64,000 nucleotides of DNA from Pantoea sp. 18069 (GTDB lineage: Bacteria; Pseudomonadota; Gammaproteobacteria; Burkholderiales; Burkholderiaceae_C): NCBI RefSeq assembly GCF_902706035.1, contig NZ_CACSJA010000015.1, forward strand, positions 1 through 64,000, in the 5' to 3' direction. The translations under genes were made by a program, and so were the position numbers. This document shows positions 26,322-34,388 of this stretch, piece after piece; the first letter of the stretch is position 1; every line of letters begins with the position of its first letter. The notes below the pieces were generated by a model. The model saw only the letters and a list, made by a program, of their open reading frames with translations, ran no database searches and had not been told where the DNA came from.

Positions 26322-27553
26322 CCATGGCCGCATCGCACTCAGCCCCCACAGCCGGTCCGCTCGCAGGCGTCAAGGTGCTCGACCTGACATCGGTCGTCAT
26401 GGGGCCTTTCGCGACCCAGATCCTGGCGCAGCTGGGCGCCGAGGTCATCAAGGTCGAGACGCCCGAAGGCGACAACATGCGCCATGTGGGGCCCATGCAC
26501 CATGCGGGCATGGGGCCCATCTTCCTGCATGCCAATGCGGGCAAGCGAAGCATCGTGCTGGACCTCAAGCATCCGGAGGGCCGAGAGGCCGCGCTGAAGC
26601 TGGCCGAAGGCTGCGATGTGTTCATCAGCAACGTGCGCCCCCAGGCGCTGGCGCGTCTGGGAATGGACTACGAAGCCGTGCGCCAGCGCAGCCCGCGCAT
26701 CATCCATGTGAGCTGCTGCGGCTTCGACCAGGACGGGCCCGATGCCGCCCGGCCCGCCTACGACGACCTGATCCAGGGCGCGACCGGTGTTCCGTGGCTG
26801 ATGGGGCAATACGGAGCGCCCGAGCCCGCCTATGTGCCGACCACGCTGGCCGATCGCGTGACGGGCCTGCACACGGTTTACGCCGTCACGGCGGCGCTTT
26901 ATGCGCGCAGCCAGTCCGGCGTGGGCCAGGCCGTGGTGGTGCCGATGTTCGAGGCCATGGCGCAGTTCATCCTGGGCGATCACATGGCCGGCCTGAGCTT
27001 CGAGCCGCCGATTGGAAAACCCGGCTACGCACGGCTGCTGACGCCGCACCGCAAGCCTTATGTCACCAGCGATGGCATGTTGTGCGTGCTGATCTACAAC
27101 GACAAGCACTGGAAGAGTTTCTTTGCCGCCATAGGCGAAGCCGAAGGGCTGGCGCGCGATCCCCGCTTTGCAACGCACAGCGCGCGCGCCGCCCACATCG
27201 ATGCGGTGTATGCCGAAGTCGCTCGCCTGATGCGCACCCGCACCACCGCGCAATGGCGCGTGCTGCTGGACGCCGCCGACGTGCCCAACATGCCGATGAA
27301 CAGCCCGCAAGACCTGCTGGCCAATCCGCAGCTGCGTGCCACGGGGTTTGTGAGCGACACGGTGCATCCCACAGAAGGGCCCATGCACGCGCTGGCGCAC
27401 CCGACGAAGTGGTCGGCCACGCCGCCCGCGCGCAGTTTTTCCCCCGCGCCACGCCTGGGTGAACACACCCGCGAACTCCTCGAAGAAGCCGGCTACACGC
27501 CGCAGCGCATAGCCGCCTTGCTCGCGCAGGGCGCTTGCCGAACCGACCCCTGA
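26318..27553 (+). CDS. Class III CoA-transferase (CaiB/BaiF family)
   Basis: 411 residues from MTMAASHSAPTAG. The family core is VLDLTSVVMGPFATQILAQLG, EVIKVETPEGDNMRH, and YDDLIQGATG, whose aspartate is the covalent nucleophile position in this family. These enzymes move CoA between acids without adenylation. It overlaps the Bug gene by 4 bp and is followed by a cupin and an acyl-CoA dehydrogenase. A route of uptake, CoA loading and alpha,beta-dehydrogenation is suggested. It differs from the CoA-transferase at 33.1-34.3 kb. Confidence 0.9.
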   Translation: MTMAASHSAPTAGPLAGVKVLDLTSVVMGPFATQILAQLGAEVIKVETPEGDNMRHVGPMHHAGMGPIFLHANAGKRSIVLDLKHPEGREAALKLAEGCDVFISNVRPQALARLGMDYEAVRQRSPRIIHVSCCGFDQDGPDAARPAYDDLIQGATGVPWLMGQYGAPEPAYVPTTLADRVTGLHTVYAVTAALYARSQSGVGQAVVVPMFEAMAQFILGDHMAGLSFEPPIGKPGYARLLTPHRKPYVTSDGMLCVLIYNDKHWKSFFAAIGEAEGLARDPRFATHSARAAHIDAVYAEVARLMRTRTTAQWRVLLDAADVPNMPMNSPQDLLANPQLRATGFVSDTVHPTEGPMHALAHPTKWSATPPARSFSPAPRLGEHTRELLEEAGYTPQRIAALLAQGACRTDP

Positions 27554-27566
27554 AAGAAAGATCCAC

Positions 27567-27977
27567 ATGCCTCCAAGCTACCTGGTGCGCAGCGCCGATG
27601 TGCCGGCCTATCAGCCCGCCAACCACCACCACACCTGGAACCAACGGCTGATCGGTCCCGAGACCGTAGGCGCCCAGCAGATGGAAGTGCTGCTGGGCAC
27701 GCTGCACAAGGGCGGCGGCGCCTTGCCCCATGCCCACCCCGGCATCGAGCAGGCCTGCTATCTGCTCGAAGGCTCGGCCCATGTCGAAGTGGCCGGCCAG
27801 TCGTTCGAGATGGCGCCCGGCGACACCTGCTTTTTTCCTGCCGACCAGATGCATGTCTTCACCGTCACCAGCGACACCCCGGTGAAGCTGCTGGTGATCT
27901 ACAGCCCGCCCTACGGCGAATCGCCCGACAAGGTGGTTCGCCCCGGCAATGCCACTTCGAACGGAGGCGCCCAATGA
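27567..27977 (+). CDS. Small single-domain cupin protein
   Basis: 136 residues. The two cupin motifs are present: PHAHPGIEQACYLLEGSAHV (metal-binding His, His and Glu) and FFPADQMHVFTV with the last histidine. Such proteins are metal-dependent isomerases, dioxygenases or ligand sensors, and the activity cannot be told apart here. The gene sits 14 bp after the CoA-transferase and overlaps the acyl-CoA dehydrogenase by 4 bp, so it belongs to this operon and probably acts on one of its intermediates. Confidence 0.85.
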   Translation: MPPSYLVRSADVPAYQPANHHHTWNQRLIGPETVGAQQMEVLLGTLHKGGGALPHAHPGIEQACYLLEGSAHVEVAGQSFEMAPGDTCFFPADQMHVFTVTSDTPVKLLVIYSPPYGESPDKVVRPGNATSNGGAQ

Positions 27978-29137
27978 ACTTCGCCCACACCCCTGAACAG
28001 GAACAGATCCGCGACGCCATCGAGCGCGTCTGTGCCCCATTCGATGCCGACTACTGGCTGCGCAAGGACCAGGAAGGCGGCTTTCCCGATGATTTTCACC
28101 AGGCGCTGGCTGCGTCCGGCTGGCTGGGCATTGCCATGCCCGAAGCCTACGGCGGTGCCGGCCTGGGCATCAGTGAAGCGGCGCTGATGACGCAGACGAT
28201 TTCCGCCACCGGTGCCGGTCTGTCCGGTGCCTCGGCGGTCCACATGAACATCTTCGGCCTGCACCCGGTCGTGGTGTTTGGCACCGATGAACAAAAGCAG
28301 CGCTGGTTGCCGCCGCTGATCGCGGGCACGGACCGCGCCTGCTTCGGCGTGACCGAACCCAATACCGGGCTCAATACCTTGAAGCTCAAGACGCGTGCAG
28401 TGCGCGACGGCGACCACTATGTCGTGCACGGCCAGAAGGTCTGGATCAGCACGGCCCAGGTGGCCAACAAGATCCTGCTGCTGGCGCGCACCACGCCGAT
28501 AGAGGAGTGCCAGGGCACGCAAGGCCTGAGCCTGTTCTATACCGACATGGACCGCAGCAAGGTGGAAGTGCGTGAAATCGAAAAGCTGGGCCGCAAATGC
28601 GTGGACTCCAACCAGGTGTTCATCGACGGCCTGCGCATTCCCGTGGAGGACCGTGTCGGCGAGGAAGGCAAGGGCTTCAGCTACATCCTGCACGGCCTGA
28701 ACCCGGAGCGCATCCTGATCGCCAGCGAGGCCGTGGGCCTGGGGCGCGCGGCCTTGAAGCGGGCCGCGGGTTATGCGAACGAGCGCGAAGTGTTCGGCCG
28801 TCCTATCGGCCAGAACCAGGGCATACAGCACCCGCTGGCCAAATCCTGGATGGAGCTCGAAGCCGCCGACCTGATGGTGCACAAGGCCGCCTGGCTGTAT
28901 GACCAGCATCTGCCCTGCGCGGCCGAAGCCAACAGCGCCAAGTACCTGGCCGCGGAAGCCTGTTACCACGCTTGTGAAAACGCCATCTTCACCCACGGCG
29001 GCATGGGCTATGCCAAGGAATACCACGTCGAGCGCTACCTGCGCGAGTCCTGGATTCCGCGCCTGGCTCCTGTGAGCCCGCAACTGATCCTGTGCTTTAT
29101 TGCCGAGAAAGTGCTGGGCCTGCCCAAGTCCTATTGA
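27974..29137 (+). CDS. Acyl-CoA dehydrogenase
   Basis: 387 residues with the full acyl-CoA dehydrogenase fold. It shows an alpha-helical N-terminus, FGVTEPNTGLNTLKLKTRA (substrate and FAD contacts), VHGQKVWIS, and the C-terminal GGMGYAKEYHVERYLRE region that carries the usual C-terminal ER..R signature. It oxidises an acyl-CoA to the 2-enoyl-CoA with FAD and passes electrons to ETF. Being last in the Bug / CoA-transferase operon, it probably acts on the CoA ester made by that transferase. The start overlaps the cupin stop. Confidence 0.9.
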   Translation: MNFAHTPEQEQIRDAIERVCAPFDADYWLRKDQEGGFPDDFHQALAASGWLGIAMPEAYGGAGLGISEAALMTQTISATGAGLSGASAVHMNIFGLHPVVVFGTDEQKQRWLPPLIAGTDRACFGVTEPNTGLNTLKLKTRAVRDGDHYVVHGQKVWISTAQVANKILLLARTTPIEECQGTQGLSLFYTDMDRSKVEVREIEKLGRKCVDSNQVFIDGLRIPVEDRVGEEGKGFSYILHGLNPERILIASEAVGLGRAALKRAAGYANEREVFGRPIGQNQGIQHPLAKSWMELEAADLMVHKAAWLYDQHLPCAAEANSAKYLAAEACYHACENAIFTHGGMGYAKEYHVERYLRESWIPRLAPVSPQLILCFIAEKVLGLPKSY

Positions 29138-29236
29138 GTCGGGTGCAGCGGGCGCAGGCACACGGTCGTGCCTTTGAAAAAACACGGCCGGCGTTTTGCG
29201 GCCACAATGCGGGTTCTCTTGAATTTGGAAACATCT

Positions 29237-29446
29237 GTGAACCAACCCATTGCACACGCCGAACTGATTGCCAACTACCGCAAGGTCGCGGCCGATGCCG
29301 CCACGAAGGCGCAAAAAGTGCAGGCTGCAGCCTCCAAGGGTCCGGCGGTCGCCAAATCGGCAAGTGACACCGCGGCCAAGGCTGCGCGTCGACGCGATGT
29401 GCTCGCTTCCAAGCTGGCCAAGCTGGGCGTGGTGCTGGCTGACTGA
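29237..29446 (+). CDS. Small Ala/Lys-rich protein of unknown function
   Basis: 69 residues from a GTG preceded by TTGGAAAC, a fair ribosome-binding site; ATG codons at 29206 and 29168 in the same frame would lengthen it. The sequence is helical and rich in alanine and lysine (KVAADAATKAQKVQAAASKG), somewhat like short nucleoid-binding or phasin-like peptides, but no family is recognised. A strong terminator follows, which supports it being a real transcription unit. Confidence 0.45.
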   Translation: MNQPIAHAELIANYRKVAADAATKAQKVQAAASKGPAVAKSASDTAAKAARRRDVLASKLAKLGVVLAD

Positions 29447-29475
29447 CCTGCCACGCGCAGCGATCCGCAGATCGC

Positions 29476-29515
29476 AAAAATGGCGGCGAGTCCTCTGTGG
29501 CTCGCCGCCATTTTT
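29476..29515. terminator. Bidirectional Rho-independent terminator
   Basis: AAAAATGGCGGCGAG paired with CTCGCCGCCATTTTT, a 15-bp stem with a 10-nt loop and T-runs on both strands. It serves the small gene on the left and the HxlR gene converging from the right. Confidence 0.85.
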
Positions 29516-29555
29516 TTGCCTGGCGTTCAGTGCGGCGCTGGGCAGCGCCGCACGC

Positions 29556-29993
29556 TCATTCCGGGTAGACGGCCTTGATGGCGCGCGTGCCCAGTACTGC
29601 GCCCGTGACCGCATCGATTGCAACGGGCTGTACTTCGGTGCCGGTTTGCGCGTCCAGCAGCCGAACCATGGACCCGTAACCGCGGTGCTTTCGCCCCCAG
29701 GCGCCAATCAGCAGCAGCACCGGCAGGAAATCGCGGCCGGCCTGGGTCAGAACGTATTCATCGCGCGGCGGGCGCTCGGAGTACTGGCGCTTTTCCAGCA
29801 GCTTTTCTTCCGTCAGCGCGGCGAGCCGCTTGGTCAGCATGGTGGGCGCGATGCCAAGACTTTTCTTGAATTGCTCGAAGCGGGTCATGCCCGCGTTCGC
29901 ATCGCGCAGGATCAGCATGGTCCAGGCGTCGCCCAGCAGGTTGAGGCTGCGGGCAATGGGGCAGGGGCCTTCGGCAGATTTTTTTGAGTCCAT
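29556..29993 (-). CDS. HxlR-family transcription regulator
   Basis: 145 residues. The conserved N-terminal cysteine (GPCPIARSLNLLGDAWTMLI) and the winged helix (MTRFEQFKKSLGIAPTMLTK, then RLAALTEEKLLEKR) place it in the HxlR/MarR-like group; the Cys often senses electrophiles or redox state. It is divergent from the DUF4148 gene. The strong promoter in the gap overlaps an inverted repeat, which suits repression or auto-regulation by this protein. Confidence 0.9.
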   Translation of the reverse strand: MDSKKSAEGPCPIARSLNLLGDAWTMLILRDANAGMTRFEQFKKSLGIAPTMLTKRLAALTEEKLLEKRQYSERPPRDEYVLTQAGRDFLPVLLLIGAWGRKHRGYGSMVRLLDAQTGTEVQPVAIDAVTGAVLGTRAIKAVYPE

Positions 29994-30001
29994 ATCTTTT
30001 C

Positions 30002-30034
30002 AGTATTGACTAACTATTGTTTCGATACTAACAT
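30002..30034 (+). promoter_or_regulatory. Sigma-70-like promoter overlapping an inverted repeat
   Basis: TTGACT (30006-30011), 17 bp, TAACAT (30029-30034), reading towards the DUF4148 gene. The arms AGTAT (30002-30006) and ATACT (30025-30029) straddle it. This lies 9 bp from the HxlR start codon, so HxlR is the likely binder. Confidence 0.55.
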
Positions 30035-30152
30035 CCAGACCACAGCCAGTCCAGCAAAGCCTGGGGAACGTCACGAGCTCCTGCGCATTCTGCGGCCAGG
30101 CAAGGCGTTCCGGTTGTCGAAGACGTTAAATCAAATTGAAAAGGAAATGAAA

Positions 30153-30482
30153 ATGGCCACCCCATCGAACGCAGCCTCTCGCGCCATCGCCCAACGCGCG
30201 CTCCCGTCGCTGGCGACCTCACTTGCGCTGTCGCTTGCCTTCATTCTTCCGGTGCATGCCCAGGAAAAATCCGTGGAAAAGCGCGACGCGGCGACGTCCC
30301 GTGCAGAGGTCGTTGCCGACCTTGCGCTGTGGCGCCGCGCCGGACTCGACCGGTCCGAGCCGCTGCACAGCTCCTACAGCCTCCAGTCGTCGGAATATGG
30401 CGCAGCCCACCAGGAGTACCTGCGCCTGCGCGCCAGCGACGAATTCCAGCGCGAAGTCCAGAAGGCGCTGGCGCAAAGATAA
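30153..30482 (+). CDS. DUF4148-type small exported protein
   Basis: 109 residues from the ATG after AAGGAAATGAA (an ATG two codons upstream is also possible). The signal peptide runs to about VHAQ. The mature part has the DUF4148 signature: TSRAEVVADLALWRRAGLDR, then EYGAAHQEYLRLRAS. The domain is common and unexplained in Burkholderiales, always on small secreted or periplasmic proteins. It is divergent from the HxlR gene and probably controlled by it. Confidence 0.8.
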   Translation: MATPSNAASRAIAQRALPSLATSLALSLAFILPVHAQEKSVEKRDAATSRAEVVADLALWRRAGLDRSEPLHSSYSLQSSEYGAAHQEYLRLRASDEFQREVQKALAQR

Positions 30483-30519
30483 GCGCGAGCAGTGCAATGC
30501 CCGCGCCCGCCGCTGGCGT

Positions 30520-31146
30520 CTACTTGCCCTGGGTCAGCTGGGCGTAGCTGGTCATCAGATTGCGGTAATCGGGAATGTGGTTGGCGAACAGCGTGCCCAG
30601 GCCTTCGACATCATTGCGCCAGTCGCGGTGCAGCTCGCAGGCCACGCCGAACCAGGTCATGAGCTGCGCGCCCGCGGACGACATGCGGTCCCAGGCCGAC
30701 TGGCGCGTGAGTTCATTGAACGTGCCTGACGCGTCGGTGACGACAAAGACCTCGAAGCCTTCGGCAATCGCCGACAGCGCGGGGAAGGCCACGCAGACTT
30801 CGGTGACGACGCCGGCGATCAGCAACTGCTTCTTGCCCGTGGCCTTGATCGCCTTGACGAAGTCCTCGTTGTCCCAGGCGTTGATCTGCCCGGGCCGGGC
30901 GATATAGGGCGCATCGGGAAACTGGGCCTTGAGTTCGGGCACCAGCGGGCCGTTCGGGCCTTCCTCGAAGCTCGTGGTCAGGATGGTCGGTAACTTGAAG
31001 TAGCTCGCGAGGTCGGCGAGCGCGAGCACGTTGTTCTTGAACTTGTCGGGGTCGATGTCGCGCACCAGGGACAGCAGGCCGGTCTGGTGGTCGACGAGCA
31101 GCACGGCGACGTCGTTCTTGTCGAGGCGGACATAAGGCTTGGACAT
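30520..31146 (-). CDS. Isochorismatase-like cysteine hydrolase (YcaC type)
   Basis: 208 residues of the YcaC branch. The catalytic Asp19 (VLLVDHQTGLL) and Cys118 (GVVTEVCVAF) line up with E. coli YcaC numbering. The position of the third catalytic residue, Lys84 in YcaC, is Arg84 here (YIARPGQINAWD). The physiological substrate of YcaC-type enzymes is not settled. It is the gene downstream of the pirin on the same strand, 88 bp away, and both may respond to the same stress. Confidence 0.88.
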   Translation of the reverse strand: MSKPYVRLDKNDVAVLLVDHQTGLLSLVRDIDPDKFKNNVLALADLASYFKLPTILTTSFEEGPNGPLVPELKAQFPDAPYIARPGQINAWDNEDFVKAIKATGKKQLLIAGVVTEVCVAFPALSAIAEGFEVFVVTDASGTFNELTRQSAWDRMSSAGAQLMTWFGVACELHRDWRNDVEGLGTLFANHIPDYRNLMTSYAQLTQGK

Positions 31147-31234
31147 GGTATTTCTCCTTGAAACTCACGATCAATGCCCGTGAGGGCGGGAAAACCCAGT
31201 GCGATCGGCGGTAGAGCCTGTCGCACTGGCGATA

Positions 31235-32101
31235 TCAGGCGTGCATTTGCCCGAAGCGGCCGCTGTTGAAGTCGGCGATCGCTTCGGCAATCTCGGCCTG
31301 GGTGTTCATCACGAACGGCCCATGGCCCACGATGGGCTCGGCTATGGGTTCACCGCCGAGCAGCAGCAGCGTCGCATCGCTGTTGGCTTCGATTTCCACG
31401 CCGCTGCCGCTGCGCTCGAACTGCACCAGCTGGCCTTCGCGCACGACTTCCTGGCCGTTGACCAGCACCGTGCCATGCAGCACCACCAGCGCCAGCGTAT
31501 GGCCGTCGGGCGTATCGAAGCGCGCCACGCGGCCTTGCTGGAGCCGCACGTCCCAGACGTCGACCGGCGTGAAAGTCTGCGCCGGGCCGCGGTGGCCGTC
31601 AAACGCTCCGGCGATCACGCGCACCTGGCCCGCGCCATGGGGCAGCGGCACCGACGGAATCTGCGCGTCGACCAGCGTCTGGTAGCGTGGCGCGGCAAGC
31701 TTGTCCCTGGCGGGCAGGTTGACCCACAGCTGCACCATTTCCAGCGTGCCGCCGCGTTCGGTGAATGCCTGCGAATGGAACTCTTCATGCAGGATGCCGC
31801 TGGCCGCGGTCATCCACTGCACGTCGCCCGGGCCGATCAGGCCGCCGGCGCCCGTGGAGTCGCGGTGTTCCACTTCGCCCTGGTAGACGATGGTCACGGT
31901 CTCGAAGCCGCGGTGCGGGTGCTGGCCCACGCCGCGCGGCTGCGCGGTCGGCGTGAACTGCGCCGGGCCCGCGTAGTCGAGCAGCAGGAACGGGCTCAGA
32001 TGGGCGCCGTGGCTGTTGTAGCTGAACAGCGAGCGCACGGGAAAGCCGTTGCCCACCCAGTGCGGGCGGGGCGCGCTGTAGGTTCCGAGGATTTTCTTCA
32101 T
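31235..32101 (-). CDS. Pirin family protein
   Basis: 288 residues with the bicupin pirin fold. The metal-binding first cupin has QHPHRGFETVTIVYQGEVEH and then GILHEEFHSQ, and a second cupin covers the C-terminal half. Pirins are iron proteins; some bacterial ones are quercetin 2,3-dioxygenases, and others regulate pyruvate dehydrogenase. The start MKKILGTYSAPRPHW matches the usual N-terminus. It is divergent from a LysR gene, a common pair in beta-proteobacteria. Confidence 0.92.
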   Translation of the reverse strand: MKKILGTYSAPRPHWVGNGFPVRSLFSYNSHGAHLSPFLLLDYAGPAQFTPTAQPRGVGQHPHRGFETVTIVYQGEVEHRDSTGAGGLIGPGDVQWMTAASGILHEEFHSQAFTERGGTLEMVQLWVNLPARDKLAAPRYQTLVDAQIPSVPLPHGAGQVRVIAGAFDGHRGPAQTFTPVDVWDVRLQQGRVARFDTPDGHTLALVVLHGTVLVNGQEVVREGQLVQFERSGSGVEIEANSDATLLLLGGEPIAEPIVGHGPFVMNTQAEIAEAIADFNSGRFGQMHA

Positions 32102-32194
32102 GGCTTTTCTCCTGTGGCACGAGGCGGTGCCTCGAATGCATGCCTGAAGAATAAATCCAGAACGAAACTGGCGGTAGTCCGCAAAAATTGCGTT

Positions 32195-32218
32195 CATCGT
32201 TCCATTTGAGGAACAATG
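32195..32218. promoter_or_regulatory. Palindrome over the LysR start codon
   Basis: CATCGTTCC-ATTTGA-GGAACAATG, with eight of nine positions symmetric, in the pirin/LysR gap. Its last three bases are the first possible ATG of the LysR gene. Probably a LysR binding site allowing auto-repression and control of the pirin gene. Confidence 0.5.
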
Positions 32219-33130
32219 AATGCGATGAGAGATCTCAACGACCTTTATTACTACGTGCAAGTGGTCGAGCATGGCGGCTTCGCGCCCGCGGGCCGCGCGC
32301 TGGGCGTGCCCAAGTCCAAGCTCAGCCGGCGCATCGCGCTGCTCGAGGAGCGCCTGGGCGTGCGCCTGATACAGCGCTCGACGCGTAGCTTCGCGGTGAC
32401 CGAAATCGGCCAGACCTATTACCAGCACTGCAAGGCGATGCTGGTCGAGGCCGACGCGGCCGAGGAAGCGATTGCGCTGACCCAGGCCGAGCCCTGTGGC
32501 GCGGTGCGCATGACCTGCCCGGTAGCGCTGCTCGACGCGCGCGTCGCCGCAATGCTGTCGGCGTTCATGGCGCAGTACCCACGCGTGCAGATTCAGCTGG
32601 AGGAAACCAATCGCCGTGTCGACGTGCTCGGCGAAGGCATCGACCTTGCGATCCGCGTGCGCCCGCCGCCGCTCGATGACAGCGATCTGGTGATGCGCGT
32701 GCTCGGCGAGCGCGACCAGTGCCTCGTGGCAAGCCCGCTGCTGCTCGCGAAAACCGGTGTTCCGCGCCACCCCGCGGACCTCGCCGGCCTGCCCAGCATG
32801 GGCCTGGGCCAGCCGCAGAATGACCATGTCTGGGCGCTGATCGGGCCCGATGGCGCGCAGGCCAACATCCATCACCAGCCGCGCTTCATCACCCAAGGCA
32901 TGGTCGCGCTGCGCACCGCGGCCATCGCGGGCGTGGGCATCGTGCAACTGCCGCGGATGATGGTCGGCGGGCATTGCGCGCGCGGCGAACTCGTCGAAGT
33001 GCTGCCCGGCTGGGCGCCGCAGCGCGAGATCATCCATGTGGTGTTCGCTTCGCGGCGCGGGCTGCTGCCTTCGGTCAGGGCTTTACTTGATTTTCTTGCC
33101 GAGCAGTTTGCCGCGCTGCAGGAGGATTGA
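32216..33130 (+). CDS. LysR-family transcription regulator
   Basis: 304 residues (301 if the second ATG at 32225 is used). The helix-turn-helix (MRDLNDLYYYVQVVEHGGFA, then KSKLSRRIALLEERLGVRLI) and the effector domain from about 90 place it in the DsdC/AaeR-like branch of LysR proteins that often control divergent pirin or quinone genes. The palindrome across the start codon fits auto-regulation. It converges with the CoA-transferase gene, with only 5 bp between their stop codons. Confidence 0.92.
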   Translation: MNAMRDLNDLYYYVQVVEHGGFAPAGRALGVPKSKLSRRIALLEERLGVRLIQRSTRSFAVTEIGQTYYQHCKAMLVEADAAEEAIALTQAEPCGAVRMTCPVALLDARVAAMLSAFMAQYPRVQIQLEETNRRVDVLGEGIDLAIRVRPPPLDDSDLVMRVLGERDQCLVASPLLLAKTGVPRHPADLAGLPSMGLGQPQNDHVWALIGPDGAQANIHHQPRFITQGMVALRTAAIAGVGIVQLPRMMVGGHCARGELVEVLPGWAPQREIIHVVFASRRGLLPSVRALLDFLAEQFAALQED

Positions 33131-33135
33131 GGGCT

Positions 33136-34308
33136 TTAGCGGCCCGGCGCGCTGCCCAGGGTGTCGAGCAGCATCTGCGTGTGCTGGCCCAGCGTGGGCG
33201 CGGCAAACGGCTGCGGGCCGGGCGTGCGGTCGAAGGCAATGGCGCGCGTGAAGCCGCGGTAGCTGCCCAGGGTGGGGTGGGCGATGTCGGCAATCATCGA
33301 TTCGGCCGCGACCTGCGGATGGTCGAACATGTCCTGCACCGTGCGTGCCGCGGCGCAGGGCACGGCTTCGCCGAACAGCGCTTCCCATTCGAGCGCGCTG
33401 CGCGCCGCGAGCGCCTGGCGCAGCAGCGGCACGAGCTCAGCATGGTGCTGGGCACGCAGGCGCACGCTCGCGTAGCGCGGGTTGTCGGCGAGTTCGGGCA
33501 GGCCTGTTCTTTCGCACAGGGCTTTCCAGAAATGCGGCGTGTTGGCCGAGATGTAGAGATGGCCTTCGCGCGTGGGGTGGATGCCTGTGATGCCGCCCGA
33601 GCGCATGTCGCGCCCCACGTCCCGGGGCTCGCCTTCGGCCCAGACCAGCCGCGCCGACTGCATGGTCAGCGCCGCGCGCAGCAGCGAGACGCCCACATGC
33701 TGGCCCATGCCGCTTTGCGCGCGCTCATACAGCGCCGAGGACACGCCCGCGGCGACCAGCGCCGACGCGTAGTAGTCGACCACCGAGCCATAGAGGATCT
33801 CGGGCGGGCCGCCTTCCTTGGCCTGCATGGCGCACATGCCGGTCATGGTCTGCAGCACCTGGTCGTAGCCGGCCTTGGCGCGCAGCGGGCCGCTGGCGCC
33901 GTAGCCCGTGACGCTGCAGTAGACCAGGCGCGGGTTGATCTGTGTGAGCTGCTCGAAAGCGATGCCCAGGCGTTCGGGCACGCCGGGGCGGAAGTTGTGC
34001 ACCAGCACGTCGGCGTCGCGCACCAGGCGCAGCAGCGTCGCGAGTTCCTCGGATTGCTTCAAGTCCAGCACCATGCCCCATTTGCTGCGGTTGACGCCGA
34101 CGAACGCACGGCTTTCGGCCTCTAGCGTCGACGGGTACCTGCGCAGGTTGTCGCCCGTGGGCGGCTCGATCTTGATGACTTCGGCGCCCTGGTCGGCGAG
34201 CAGTGAACAGCCATAAGGCCCGGCGATATAGGCACTCAGGTCCAGCACGCGAATGCCGCTCAAGGGGCCGCGCGGGCCGGGCCGCTGTTCTGACAGGTCT
34301 TGCTGCAT
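33136..34308 (-). CDS. Class III CoA-transferase (CaiB/BaiF family)
   Basis: 390 residues from MQQDLSEQRPGPRG. The family core is VLDLSAYIAGPYGCSLLADQG, EVIKIEPPTGDNLR, and GYDQVLQTMTG with the nucleophile aspartate. It is the last gene of a leftward operon after a CitE-like lyase and a Bug receptor. That trio suggests transfer of CoA to a 3-hydroxy acid of the malate or citramalate type, followed by lyase cleavage. The substrate is an inference from neighbours only. Confidence 0.9.
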   Translation of the reverse strand: MQQDLSEQRPGPRGPLSGIRVLDLSAYIAGPYGCSLLADQGAEVIKIEPPTGDNLRRYPSTLEAESRAFVGVNRSKWGMVLDLKQSEELATLLRLVRDADVLVHNFRPGVPERLGIAFEQLTQINPRLVYCSVTGYGASGPLRAKAGYDQVLQTMTGMCAMQAKEGGPPEILYGSVVDYYASALVAAGVSSALYERAQSGMGQHVGVSLLRAALTMQSARLVWAEGEPRDVGRDMRSGGITGIHPTREGHLYISANTPHFWKALCERTGLPELADNPRYASVRLRAQHHAELVPLLRQALAARSALEWEALFGEAVPCAAARTVQDMFDHPQVAAESMIADIAHPTLGSYRGFTRAIAFDRTPGPQPFAAPTLGQHTQMLLDTLGSAPGR

Positions 34309-34388
34309 GGGGTCTCTTCTCTCACTGGAATCCCGGGGCCCTGCGCAGCCGCATGCCGCGGCACTGCCCGGGGAAAGGTGGCGACGTT

